Origin: Deltaproteobacteria bacterium
Lineage (GTDB): Bacteria; Desulfobacterota; Desulfobacteria; Desulfobacterales; B30-G6
Assembly: GCA_003647375.1 (NCBI GenBank)
Contig: QMMS01000046.1
Span: forward strand, 1-20,329
Reading direction: 5' to 3'
Length of the DNA stretch: 20,329 nt
The notes under the pieces were generated by a model, which was given only the letters and a program-made list of their open reading frames with translations, was not told the DNA's origin and searched no databases. How positions within the stretch are numbered: position 1 is the stretch's first letter; every line of letters begins with the position of its first letter. Position numbers and translations under genes: made by a program. Shown here piece after piece: positions 1 to 7,107 of this stretch.

Positions 1-105
1 ATCGCACGAAGTGCAAATTACGCCCGCAAGGGCTAATATCGCACGAAGTGCAAATGTCACACGAAGTGTTAATGACAGCCGAAGGCTAAATGACACCCGA
101 AGGCC
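1..105 (+). repeat. Tandem mini-hairpin array, copy 1 (six units)
   Basis: Six tandem units of about 18 bp, each made of a 3-nt spacer (ATC, TAC, GTC or GAC), an 11-12 nt hairpin and AAAT/TAAT. The hairpins are gcacgaagtgc (4-14), gcccgcaagggc (22-33), gcacgaagtgc (41-51), acacgaagtgt (59-69), agccgaaggct (77-87) and a poorer one, acccgaaggcc (95-105). The loop is GAA (once GCAA). Stem sequences change but both arms change together. The last unit touches the rsmA stop codon, so the array sits at the 3' side of that gene. It may continue left of the window. Confidence 0.9.
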
Positions 106-956
106 TACCTGTAACCGGCCTTGTAAAATCGATTACTCAAATTCACAAATTCCTCAACGGTCAATGTTTCTGCGCGGCGGATGGGGTCGATGCCTGCCGC
201 TACAAGTTCTCCGGCAGCCGTGGCGGCATCGATCTGAAGAATAGGACCGGATAGCGCGTTTTTAAGTGTCTTGCGTCGTTTTGAAAATGATGCTTTGACG
301 ACTTTAAAAAGGAATGACTCGTCTGCGGCAGAAGGTTCTGCATGATCCTTAAAGGAAATGCCTATAACCAGGGAATCTACTTTCGGTTTTGGAAAGAAAC
401 AGGCAGCCTTGACCTCTGTAATCACCTTCACTGTAGAACAATAGCCTGCCATCACGGCCAGACGCCCATAGGCTTTTGATCCGGGAGTAGCCATGACCCT
501 CAGGGCCAGTTCTTTTTGAAACATCAGGGCCGCCCTTTTGAGGTGGTGTCTGGCCAACATCAATTGAACAAGAATCTGGGATGAGATATTGTAGGGTATA
601 TTTCCCATAACCACCAGGGATTGCTGTTCGGTGCGGGCAATGGATGTTAGGTCCAGCGATAAGATATTATCGTTTATCAAGAGAACATTATCTGCGCCGG
701 ATGCCAGGAGTTCATTGTTGAGGGGGGGGAGGAGAGCGCTATCTTTCTCAATGGCATATACCTTCCTGGCTGCGCGCGCTATGGGAAGTGTCAGGGATCC
801 GAGCCCGGCTCCGATCTCGAGAACAACATCACCTGCTGTAATACCGGATCGGGCAACGATTTTATCTGCAGTGCCTCGATCTGCCAGAAAATTTTGCCCC
901 ATCTCCTTTTTGGCGCGCAGGTTCCAGGTTTTCATTAGTATGGATGGTGAGGTCAT
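105..956 (-). CDS. rsmA: 16S rRNA (adenine(1518)-N(6)/adenine(1519)-N(6))-dimethyltransferase RsmA (KsgA)
   Basis: RsmA dimethylates two adjacent adenines in the 3'-terminal helix of 16S rRNA late in 30S assembly, in the cytoplasm, using S-adenosylmethionine. The 283 residues match the usual family length (about 270-290). Visible motifs are the N-terminal GQNFL box, the SAM-binding motif I (EIGAGLGSLT, near residue 47) and the catalytic NIPYNISS motif IV near residue 118, close to the family NLPYNIS consensus. The C-terminal helical domain is present (FSKRRKTLKNAL). The start at 956 is supported by AAGGT eight bases upstream; an internal Met at residue 8 is the alternative. The gene stands alone and is bracketed by mini-hairpin arrays in inverted orientation. 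Identification is secure. Confidence 0.97.
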   Translation of the reverse strand: MTSPSILMKTWNLRAKKEMGQNFLADRGTADKIVARSGITAGDVVLEIGAGLGSLTLPIARAARKVYAIEKDSALLPPLNNELLASGADNVLLINDNILSLDLTSIARTEQQSLVVMGNIPYNISSQILVQLMLARHHLKRAALMFQKELALRVMATPGSKAYGRLAVMAGYCSTVKVITEVKAACFFPKPKVDSLVIGISFKDHAEPSAADESFLFKVVKASFSKRRKTLKNALSGPILQIDAATAAGELVAAGIDPIRRAETLTVEEFVNLSNRFYKAGYR

Positions 957-984
957 GGCTATTTACCTTGCAAAAAAAGCTACG

Positions 985-1084
985 CTGTCATTTGCACTTT
1001 GTACGACATTTATCCTTCGGCTGTAATTTACACTTCGTGTGATATTTGCACTTCGTGCGATATTAGCCCTTGCGGGCGTAATTT
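985..1084. repeat. Tandem mini-hairpin array, copy 2 (five units, inverted relative to copy 1)
   Basis: Five units written in the ATTT orientation: gcactttgtac (994-1004, imperfect), atccttcggct (1012-1022), acacttcgtgt (1030-1040), gcacttcgtgc (1048-1058) and gcccttgcgggc (1066-1077), separated by ATTT/ATTA and GAC/GTA/GAT. The reverse complement of 1008-1084 aligns without gaps to 15-91, with four differences in 77 by hand count, and the units are in the same order. It lies just upstream of rsmA. Confidence 0.9.
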
Positions 1085-1180
1085 ATTGTTGCTTAAAGCT
1101 GATAGCTTTTAGCTACGATCAATGACACGCAGTAAATGACCACAAATTACAGCGCAGCGTTCTTTGCGAAGCAAATGACT
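1085..1180. repeat. AGCT-rich core plus right-hand hairpins of composite element 2
   Basis: After the ATTT-oriented array comes ATTGTTG followed by an AGCT-rich stretch (GCTTTTAGCTACGATCAATGAC, split at 1104-1115 and 1116-1126). Short units then appear in the opposite, AAAT orientation: acgcagt (1127-1133) and tttgcgaagcaaa (1163-1175, five-base-pair stem with GAA loop). The same core recurs at 10197-10249 and, more diverged, at 7003-7049. No gene is seen here. Confidence 0.7.
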
Positions 1181-1189
1181 TTACTATCT

Positions 1190-1726
1190 TCACGGACCCT
1201 CGGACCCTTGGACCCTCGAACCCTGCGTTTCTTGCCCCTCGAACCCTTGAACTCTCGGACTCTGGCTCCTTTTCCTTGCCTTCTCGCGCACGGTGGTCAT
1301 AACGCGGTAGGTCAGGATGTAAGCGGTGATAGCCGGCAGGATACCCAGAACAGCGCTTCCCACGATCATGGCGATGGTTACATCCAGACCCAGCGACATT
1401 AATGTTGTAAACGACTCGAATTTAACATCGAATGGTATGGGCTTGTTCAAAATGAACGTTCCCACCTTAAAACCGGCGACGTAGAAAAAAGGTATGGTTA
1501 TAGGATTGGCGAAGAATGAGCCGATAATTGCGGCGGGTTTGCTGCCTTTTAGAAGGAACGCCAGCGCTACGGCGATAACCATGTGGAAAGGTATGGTCGG
1601 CGTAATGCTTACAAAAACGCCGATGGCCATTCCCATGGCTATATGCCGGGGATCCCCCTGAAGTTCTTTAATCCGGACAAAGAATGCTTTCAGCCGGTTC
1701 TTGATGGATGTTGTTGTGGTTGCCAT
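1190..1726 (-). CDS. DUF2062 family membrane protein
   Basis: About 178 residues if started at the ATG at 1726 (Met-Ala-Thr-Thr-Thr-Thr), which follows a GGGG stretch; the open frame runs on to 1810 but that part lies in a dispersed repeat and is probably not translated. The body carries the DUF2062 signature: a Gly/Ala-rich hydrophobic helix (MGMAIGVFVSITPTIPFHM), a second helix, and the FFANPITIPFFY motif, followed by a fourth hydrophobic segment (about 3-4 transmembrane segments). The family's function is not known. The last 25 or so residues (RVQGFEGQETQG, then SRVQGSEGP) are encoded by a simple repeat and look like an acquired tail. The gene is probably monocistronic. Confidence 0.85.
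   Translation of the reverse strand: MATTTTSIKNRLKAFFVRIKELQGDPRHIAMGMAIGVFVSITPTIPFHMVIAVALAFLLKGSKPAAIIGSFFANPITIPFFYVAGFKVGTFILNKPIPFDVKFESFTTLMSLGLDVTIAMIVGSAVLGILPAITAYILTYRVMTTVREKARKRSQSPRVQGFEGQETQGSRVQGSEGP
1193..1275. repeat. GGACCCT/GAACCCT simple repeat inside the end of the DUF2062 gene
   Basis: A run of 7-9 bp units of the form CGGACCCT, TGGACCCT, CGAACCCT, TGAACTCT and CGGACTCT fills roughly 1193-1265 and supplies the C-terminal codons and stop of the DUF2062 gene. On the coding strand it reads as repeated Arg-Val-Gln-Gly / Ser-Glu-Gly. Confidence 0.8.
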
Positions 1727-1748
1727 AACCCCATTCTGGATAACTTGT

Positions 1749-1839
1749 ACCTGAATTGAGCGATTTTTATCTTGATCTGCACCGATCTCTTGCGGATCGA
1801 GGGTTCGCAAAAAGCCTCGACAGATCCACGGGTATGCCT
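1749..1839. repeat. 91-bp dispersed repeat, copy 1
   Basis: This stretch aligns without gaps to 19502-19592 with 5 differences in 91, all transitions. It lies upstream of the DUF2062 gene in the 1727-2187 gene-free stretch. A separate 25-base match, in inverted orientation, links 1926-1950 with 19434-19458 (24 of 25). Both copies keep one open frame on the minus strand, but four of the five differences change the amino acid, so I do not call it coding. Confidence 0.85.
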
Positions 1840-2031
1840 GTGGATTTGCTCATTCGGATAAGCCAAACCTGAACCAAATATGAACGCCAATTCTGTTAAG
1901 TTATTTTTGCGCGAGCCCTTAAATAAAGAATTCCTCGTCAAGTTTCATGAAATGTCCGGGTTAGATGATTCCCATTTGTGTCTCCTCAATTACCACGAAA
2001 GTATGCGGGCAGCAAACGAAATCGGCCCGGC

Positions 2032-2060
2032 TTGACTTTCACTTCATTAATCATTAGGAT
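2032..2060 (+). promoter_or_regulatory. Candidate sigma-70 promoter for the 2188 gene
   Basis: TTGACT (2032-2037), a 17-bp spacer and TAGGAT (2055-2060) point right. The predicted leader to the ATG at 2188 would be about 120 nt. The rest of 1840-2187 shows no gene that I can support. Confidence 0.45.
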
Positions 2061-2187
2061 GTACGTTATTGACGATTACTATGTTTAATTTCAACTAGCA
2101 AAGAGAAGATACGGCAAGGGGTTATCGTTCAACGGCTTATTGCTTGCAACATTACCGGAATTTAGCGCCATACATAAGGAGGGTTCA

Positions 2188-2574
2188 ATGGTAAAAGGAA
2201 AACATAAAACTGTTACATTCGATGCCATGGTCAAATTTTTCATCCAACAATATGATATCCCGACGAAAAAGGATATCGAAAAACTTTACACCCGCCTGGA
2301 TCGTCTTGAAAAATTGATTCGAACCACCCAGAGAAAAGCCACCCGACAGGGTTCTGGTAAAACCGGTGCCGCCAAAACAAAAAAAGGCAAGAATGTTCTT
2401 ACAGCTTCCGACGTTGTATTTGGCACCATCAAGCGATCCAAAAAGGGATTGAAAATTTCGGATATCAAGCTCAAGACGAAGTTTGAGGATAAAAAACTGC
2501 GAAATATTCTCTTTCGGCTGTACAGCCTGGGGCGGATCAAAAGACTCAGCCGGGGGATATATACATCTGCCTGA
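2188..2574 (+). CDS. Small Lys-rich protein with coiled-coil and winged-helix-like C-terminus
   Basis: Translation from the ATG at 2188 gives 128 residues; AAGGAGG seven bases upstream makes this start much better than the upstream ATG at 2140. The N-terminal third (VTFDAMVKFFIQQYDIPTKK, then DIEKLYTRLDRLEKLI) looks like a short amphipathic helix and a coiled coil, resembling phasin-like or oligomerisation segments. A Lys/Gly-rich linker follows (about residues 55-70). The C-terminal half (SDVVFGTIKRSKKGLKISDI, ending in LYSLGRIKRLSRGIY) has the pattern of a small winged helix. A DNA-binding or nucleoid-associated role is inferred, not shown. It lies 80 bp upstream of the peptidase gene and could be co-transcribed with it. 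Confidence 0.75.
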   Translation: MVKGKHKTVTFDAMVKFFIQQYDIPTKKDIEKLYTRLDRLEKLIRTTQRKATRQGSGKTGAAKTKKGKNVLTASDVVFGTIKRSKKGLKISDIKLKTKFEDKKLRNILFRLYSLGRIKRLSRGIYTSA

Positions 2575-2654
2575 CCCAAATATTTCATGAAGCTATCTCA
2601 AAAAAGTTGCTGCCTTTGAGGGCTTTCGCTTAGGATTGACCAGGGGATGTCACC

Positions 2655-5645
2655 ATGCCGGATATAGAACAATATCAACATTCGAAATTTCAAGAGAACT
2701 GCCGGAAACTGGGTTATCAGATCAAGATGATAACAGAGCTGGGAATGATCAATTCTATTTTGATTGATATGGAACACCTGCCTACGGGTGCCAGACACAT
2801 TCATATCGGGAATGATGACAGGGAAAACACTTTCAGCGTTGCATTCAAGACAGTCCCAACGGATTCAACAGGGGTGGCGCATATTCTTGAACACACCGTT
2901 CTCTGCGGTTCCAGAAAATTTCCTGTCCGTGATCCTTTTTTCTCCATGCTGAAACGAAGCCTGAATACGTTTATGAATGCATTCACTGCTTCGGATTGGA
3001 CCATGTATCCATTTTGTACCCAGAATAGAAAAGATTTCTACAACCTGATGGATGTTTATCTCGATGCATCATTTTACCCCAACATCGACAGGCTCAGCTT
3101 CAGACAGGAGGGACACCGCCTTGAAATCGAGGGTATACCTGAAAAAGATTGGCAGTTGGTTTACAAAGGTGTTGTTTACAATGAAATGAAAGGCGCCATG
3201 TCATCTCCGGACCAGGTCATGGTGAGATCAATGCTCAACGCCATGTATCCGGAGACGACTTACAGTCATAACTCCGGTGGAGATCCTGCGGTAATGCCAA
3301 CGCTTACACACGAGCAGTTGAAACGATTTCATGAAAGACACTATCATCCCAGCAACGCGTATTTTTATACGTATGGTGATTTGCCGCTGTCGGAACATCT
3401 TCGGATTATTCATGAGAAGGTGTTAAAACACCATGGCCGGATAGATCCAAACACGGAGGTTATACCACAGCCCCGATGGAAAGGACCCAAACGTGCCGGA
3501 TATTGGTACCCCCTGGATTCTACCACGGACGCATCGAGAAAATCTCAGGCTTGTGTCGCCTGGCTGACTTCCGACATTCAAGATGCTTTTCAAGTACTGG
3601 TCCTCAAATTGCTGGAGCAGATATTACTCGGCAATTCCGCCTCACCCTTGAGAAAAGCCTTGATGGACTCGGAGCTGGGAACAGCCCTTTCGGATGGTAC
3701 CGGATTTGATGCGGACAACCGGGATACCCTGTTTGCTTGCGGTCTAAAGGATGTGGCTGAATCCGATGCTGAAAAGATAGAGGGCGTTGTGTTGGAGGTG
3801 TTGCAGAACCTGGTAGAGGAGGGAATCGACAGCCACCTTATCGATTCAGCTATTCATCAAGTAGAATTCCATCGCAAAGAGATTACCAACTCCCCCTATC
3901 CTTATGGTATTAAGCTGCTCCTGTCTTTTGTCGGCAACTGGCTCCACGGCGGCAGCTCCGAAAGTGTTTTGAAATTCGACAAAGACCTCGAGAAGATTCG
4001 TAAAGAAGTCGCCGACAACGGATTTTTTGAAAAGCAGATAAAACACTATCTGTTGGACAATTCCCACAGGGCACTGATTGTTCTGTCGCCTGATGCCGCC
4101 ATGGAAATAAAGGAAACAGAACGGGTTTTGTCGGAACTCGATGAGATCAAGAATGCCCTGGATGAGGAAACCTTGGTGGATATTCGTGAAGATGCCGAAG
4201 CCCTAGTGGTTTTGCAGGAGACGACCGAGGATATCTCTATTCTGCCTACGTTGGACCTGGAAGATATTCCAGCCGACATACAAACCACCCCGGCATCCAG
4301 GTGTTCTGAGACAACCACCGCCACCTGTTACAACCAGCCTACTTCGGGCATTTTATATACCACCACCGCTATGGGAGTCGGAAACCTCGATATCGGTCAA
4401 CTGCCCCTGGTTCCCTTTTTCTGCTATGCATTGCCAAAGCTGGGAACGCGAAAACATGATTTTACGGAGATCGTACAGCGCATCGATGCCTATACCGGCG
4501 GTATCAGTCTGGCATCAAACGCGCGGACGCGTTTTGACGCTGCCGGCATGTGCATGCCGTTTGTCACCATCAACGGGAAATGTCTGAATCGGAATCTGGG
4601 CAGGATGTTTGAACTTATCGAAGAGATTCTGTTCGAGGTTTCATTTTCGGATGATGCTCGCCTGAAAAGCCTGTTGCTGGAATACCGGGCCGGTCTGGAA
4701 TCGATGATCCTACACAGCGGCCATCGATATGCCATATCACTGGCGTCCAGATACTTTTCAACTGCATCGCACATCAGTGAACTCTGGAGCGGCGTTCATC
4801 AACTCAAATATATAAAGGGGATAACGGAAAAGCTCGATACCGAAGGCCTTGAAATCATTGCCGGAAATATGGTGGATATCCGGAAACGATTGATTGCCAG
4901 GGAGAATTTCAGGACGGCCCTGGTCGGGGAATCTACATCTCTTGAACAGGGTATCCCGATCCTTACTTATCGATCTCTTACACCCCATGTCGACGATGAT
5001 GTTGATGTGTTATCCCGTTTTGAGTCACCGCCCTTAAAGGTGCCAAACGAAATGCCAAGGGAAGGATGGGGTACATCCACGTCTGTTTCCTTTGTTGCCA
5101 AAACCCTTAAAACCGTTCGAATGGATCATGAAGACGCGCCCAGACTGTCCGTCATCAGTAAAATACTTCGTTCGCTGTTTCTGCACAGGGAAATTCGCGA
5201 GAAAGGTGGGGCATACGGTGGATTTGCGCTCTATAACATCGAGAACGGTCTTTTCAGCTTTGCATCTTACAGGGACCCCCATATTCTGGAGACACTGAAT
5301 GTATATGAACGGGCATCCGCATTTATTACATCCGGAAAATACCAGGACGAGGACATCAAGGAAGCCATCCTGCAGGTCTGTTCCGATATCGACAAACCTG
5401 ATCCTCCCGGTCCCGCAGCCAGGAAATCGTTTTACAGGAAAATTGTCTCCATGAAGGATGAAGACCGGCGTCGTTTCAAAAAAAGACTCCTTGAGTTGAA
5501 AAAGAAGGATGTCGTGGAAACGGCCCAGCGTTATTTCGGAGCAGAGAGCGGGTCATATGGGGTGGCGGTGATATCCAGTGATGATCGTCTGAAGCAGGTC
5601 AACGGGAAGATATCGGATAGGCCGCTGGAGCTTCATAAAATTTAG
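2655..5645 (+). CDS. PreP-type M16C zinc metallopeptidase (presequence protease family)
   Basis: A 996-residue enzyme of the M16C family, which degrades short unfolded peptides inside a closed two-half chamber. The inverted zinc motif HILEH is at residues 76-80 and the third ligand is Glu177 in YNEMKGAM; positions and surroundings (TVLCGSRKFP, FMNAFTASDWTMYPF) closely follow organellar PreP. Residues 1-230 and 260-430 form the two N-terminal domains, the central part is the M16C-associated region, and the C-terminal half carries the substrate-anchoring REIREKGGAYGG stretch near residue 850. There is no signal peptide, so it should be cytoplasmic and likely takes part in peptide turnover. AGGGG eight bases before the ATG supports the start. 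It ends at a strong hairpin. Confidence 0.97.
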   Translation: MPDIEQYQHSKFQENCRKLGYQIKMITELGMINSILIDMEHLPTGARHIHIGNDDRENTFSVAFKTVPTDSTGVAHILEHTVLCGSRKFPVRDPFFSMLKRSLNTFMNAFTASDWTMYPFCTQNRKDFYNLMDVYLDASFYPNIDRLSFRQEGHRLEIEGIPEKDWQLVYKGVVYNEMKGAMSSPDQVMVRSMLNAMYPETTYSHNSGGDPAVMPTLTHEQLKRFHERHYHPSNAYFYTYGDLPLSEHLRIIHEKVLKHHGRIDPNTEVIPQPRWKGPKRAGYWYPLDSTTDASRKSQACVAWLTSDIQDAFQVLVLKLLEQILLGNSASPLRKALMDSELGTALSDGTGFDADNRDTLFACGLKDVAESDAEKIEGVVLEVLQNLVEEGIDSHLIDSAIHQVEFHRKEITNSPYPYGIKLLLSFVGNWLHGGSSESVLKFDKDLEKIRKEVADNGFFEKQIKHYLLDNSHRALIVLSPDAAMEIKETERVLSELDEIKNALDEETLVDIREDAEALVVLQETTEDISILPTLDLEDIPADIQTTPASRCSETTTATCYNQPTSGILYTTTAMGVGNLDIGQLPLVPFFCYALPKLGTRKHDFTEIVQRIDAYTGGISLASNARTRFDAAGMCMPFVTINGKCLNRNLGRMFELIEEILFEVSFSDDARLKSLLLEYRAGLESMILHSGHRYAISLASRYFSTASHISELWSGVHQLKYIKGITEKLDTEGLEIIAGNMVDIRKRLIARENFRTALVGESTSLEQGIPILTYRSLTPHVDDDVDVLSRFESPPLKVPNEMPREGWGTSTSVSFVAKTLKTVRMDHEDAPRLSVISKILRSLFLHREIREKGGAYGGFALYNIENGLFSFASYRDPHILETLNVYERASAFITSGKYQDEDIKEAILQVCSDIDKPDPPGPAARKSFYRKIVSMKDEDRRRFKKRLLELKKKDVVETAQRYFGAESGSYGVAVISSDDRLKQVNGKISDRPLELHKI

Positions 5646-5680
5646 AAGTCGTCTCAAAAATCCTATTTTTGAGACGGCTT
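5646..5680 (+). terminator. Strong hairpin directly after the M16C stop codon
   Basis: Arms aagtcgtctcaaaaat (5646-5661) and atttttgagacggctt (5665-5680) pair over 16 bp with one G-T wobble and a 3-nt loop. It begins one base after the TAG. The short run of T is inside the stem rather than after it. A likely 3' end or mRNA stabiliser for the peptidase gene. Confidence 0.7.
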
Positions 5681-5710
5681 CGAATAAAATCGTTCATACG
5701 ATTTTATTCG
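5681..5710. terminator. Perfect 12-bp inverted repeat containing the stop codon of the acidic-protein gene
   Basis: Arms cgaataaaatcg (5681-5692) and cgattttattcg (5699-5710) are perfectly complementary with a 6-nt loop. Read right, the hairpin is followed by a T-rich tract (gtctttttctcttttt) and could finish terminating the peptidase gene. Read left, the final Glu codon and stop (5704-5706) of the minus-strand gene lie inside the arm. It therefore sits between two convergent genes and may serve both. Confidence 0.75.
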
Positions 5711-6072
5711 GTCTTTTTCTCTTTTTCTGTCCCATCGTTATCGTCATTGTCTTCGTCTTCATTCTCGTCCTCATTCTTGTCCTCTTTCTCGTTCTCATTC
5801 TCTTCTTCGTCTTCTTTCTCTTCATCGCTCTCGTCTTCCTGCTTGACTTCGACGACTTTTGGAAAGCGGAGACCCGTGCCGAGTTCGAGGACGTCGACAT
5901 TCAAATATCTGGCGGTCGTCTCGGCATAGCGACGTGCCAGGCTGATGCCGCCCATTTTTAGATAGACCAGCACGGTTTCTTTGAACTCGTTGTCATCCTG
6001 AAGTTCTACGGGTACCGATCGAATCAACGCATTAAACTGTGTCTGGTATTCTTCCGGAACTGAATATTTCAT
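5704..6072 (-). CDS. Small protein with highly acidic low-complexity tail
   Basis: Started at the ATG at 6072 (AAAGGA six bases upstream) the product has 122 residues; the longer frame from 6147 lacks a ribosome site. Residues 1-75 look folded (PEEYQTQFNALIRSVPVELQ, then FKETVLVYLKMGGISLARRY) and helical. Residues 78-122 are almost only Glu, Asp, Asn and Lys, in near-hexameric repeats such as EDENEDED. I do not recognise the family. The tail could bind basic proteins or cations or keep the protein soluble, but no function is claimed. It lies 87 bp downstream of the enoyl-CoA hydratase on the same strand. The tail DNA is a GAG/GAC/AAC microsatellite and may vary in length between strains. Confidence 0.7.
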   Translation of the reverse strand: MKYSVPEEYQTQFNALIRSVPVELQDDNEFKETVLVYLKMGGISLARRYAETTARYLNVDVLELGTGLRFPKVVEVKQEDESDEEKEDEEENENEKEDKNEDENEDEDNDDNDGTEKEKKTE

Positions 6073-6159
6073 TGTCTGTCCTTTGATGGTTGATTTTATC
6101 AGAAGAGAATAAATCATTTTAGCTGAATGTAAAGAAAAAAATTGCATCGTTTAGCCATG

Positions 6160-6963
6160 CTATCTTCGTTTCCATACAGGATCTCGTTTTTCCATCAAGG
6201 CGGTGATGCCTTCCTGAAAATCTTCACTTCTCAACAGGATGCTCTGGTAACTCACTTCCATATCCAACTGGGTCATTAGATCAACGCCTTCGCCCCGTTT
6301 GATGATTTTTTTGGTCGCCCCTACAGCCAGAGGGGCCATTTTTGAAATATCTATTATCAACTTTTCCGCTTCCGCCACAAGGATATCTTCAGGATAGAGG
6401 TAACTTGTCAACCCCCATTCCAGGGCTTTTGCCGCCGGATAGCGTCTGCCTGTCATGAGAACCTCCATGGCTCGGGCGGCGCCGATGGTCCGGTGCAAAC
6501 GAGATGTTCCTCCCAGATCTGCGATGAGGCCAAATTGATGTTCCGGTAATCCCCAGGTGCAATCGTCGCTCATCAGGCGCAAATCACAGGCCAGTGCCAG
6601 TTCCAGGGCCATGCCGAAAACACCGCCATGCATGGCGCAAACGATTGGAATTTCAATAGATTCGATGCGATTCAGATATTGCTGAAACTTGTGGATGTCC
6701 GCACGAATGGGTGCTCCCCCCGCAGCATGATCGCCCATGAAACGGCTGGCAAGCATACCGAGCGAATTGAAGTCTACACCTGCCGAAAAAACTTTTCCAT
6801 TTCCCTTGATAATAATACCCCTTATATCGGGGTCGATGATCTGGTCTTCAACTTTCCGGCAGAGGTCCCTGAGCATTTCAAAGGGCAGGGCAGTCCGCTT
6901 TTCAGGGCGGTTCAATGTGAGGGTGTAGATAGGGCCTTTTTTGTTCTCAAGGAGTTCAGTCAT
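6160..6963 (-). CDS. Enoyl-CoA hydratase/isomerase (crotonase) family protein
   Basis: A 267-residue crotonase-fold protein. It has the oxyanion-hole region GKVFSAGVDF (56-65) and the HGGVFGMALELALACD segment. Glu121 and Glu141, 20 residues apart, match the two catalytic Glu of rat enoyl-CoA hydratase (144 and 164), so a real hydratase activity on trans-2-enoyl-CoA giving (3S)-hydroxyacyl-CoA is plausible. Substrate is not readable. The ATG at 6963 is preceded by GGAGG five bases upstream; the TTG at 6975 lies inside that ribosome site and is rejected as start. A TATAAT box lies just upstream. It would supply an (S)-specific hydration next to the (R)-specific fusions further upstream on the strand. 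Confidence 0.94.
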   Translation of the reverse strand: MTELLENKKGPIYTLTLNRPEKRTALPFEMLRDLCRKVEDQIIDPDIRGIIIKGNGKVFSAGVDFNSLGMLASRFMGDHAAGGAPIRADIHKFQQYLNRIESIEIPIVCAMHGGVFGMALELALACDLRLMSDDCTWGLPEHQFGLIADLGGTSRLHRTIGAARAMEVLMTGRRYPAAKALEWGLTSYLYPEDILVAEAEKLIIDISKMAPLAVGATKKIIKRGEGVDLMTQLDMEVSYQSILLRSEDFQEGITALMEKRDPVWKRR

Positions 6964-6984
6964 GCAAACCTCCAATATCCAGTC

Positions 6985-6990
6985 ATTATA
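6985..6990 (-). promoter_or_regulatory. Perfect -10 box (TATAAT) for the enoyl-CoA hydratase
   Basis: TATAAT read on the minus strand, with predicted transcript start about 14 nt before the ATG. The -35 region falls in the AGCT-rich repeat core and has no good consensus (a TTAGCT at 15-bp spacing). The repeat therefore supplies the upstream half of this promoter, or an activator is needed. Confidence 0.5.
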
Positions 6991-7002
6991 GATAGTTTTA
7001 TG

Positions 7003-7104
7003 TTCAGCTAAGAGCTAAGAGCAACCGGCTAAAAGCTACAATGAATAACGCGCGAAGCGCAAATATCGTTCGATAGGACAAATGTCACACGAAGTGTAAA
7101 TAAC
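7003..7104 (+). repeat. Composite repeat element 3: AGCT-rich core plus three mini-hairpins
   Basis: The core (agctaagagctaagagc, then gctaaaagctacaatgaa) is followed by three units in AAAT orientation: gcgcgaagcgc (7050-7060), gttcgataggac (7068-7079, GATA loop with one T-G wobble) and acacgaagtgt (7087-7097). It fills the space between the enoyl-CoA hydratase promoter and the stop codon of the flavoprotein gene. Confidence 0.8.
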
Positions 7105-7107
7105 GTT

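Noticed and set aside
1727..1810. N-terminal extension of the DUF2062 protein
   Set aside because: The added codons come from the dispersed repeat, are hydrophilic and not family-like; the ATG at 1726 fits better.
1690..1941. 83-residue minus-strand open frame overlapping the DUF2062 start
   Set aside because: It runs through the dispersed repeat, has no ribosome site and resembles nothing; the two repeat copies differ by amino-acid-changing substitutions in this frame.
5669..5929. Ser/Phe-rich plus-strand open frame
   Set aside because: It is the complement of the GAG/GAC-rich acidic tail and starts inside the terminator hairpins.
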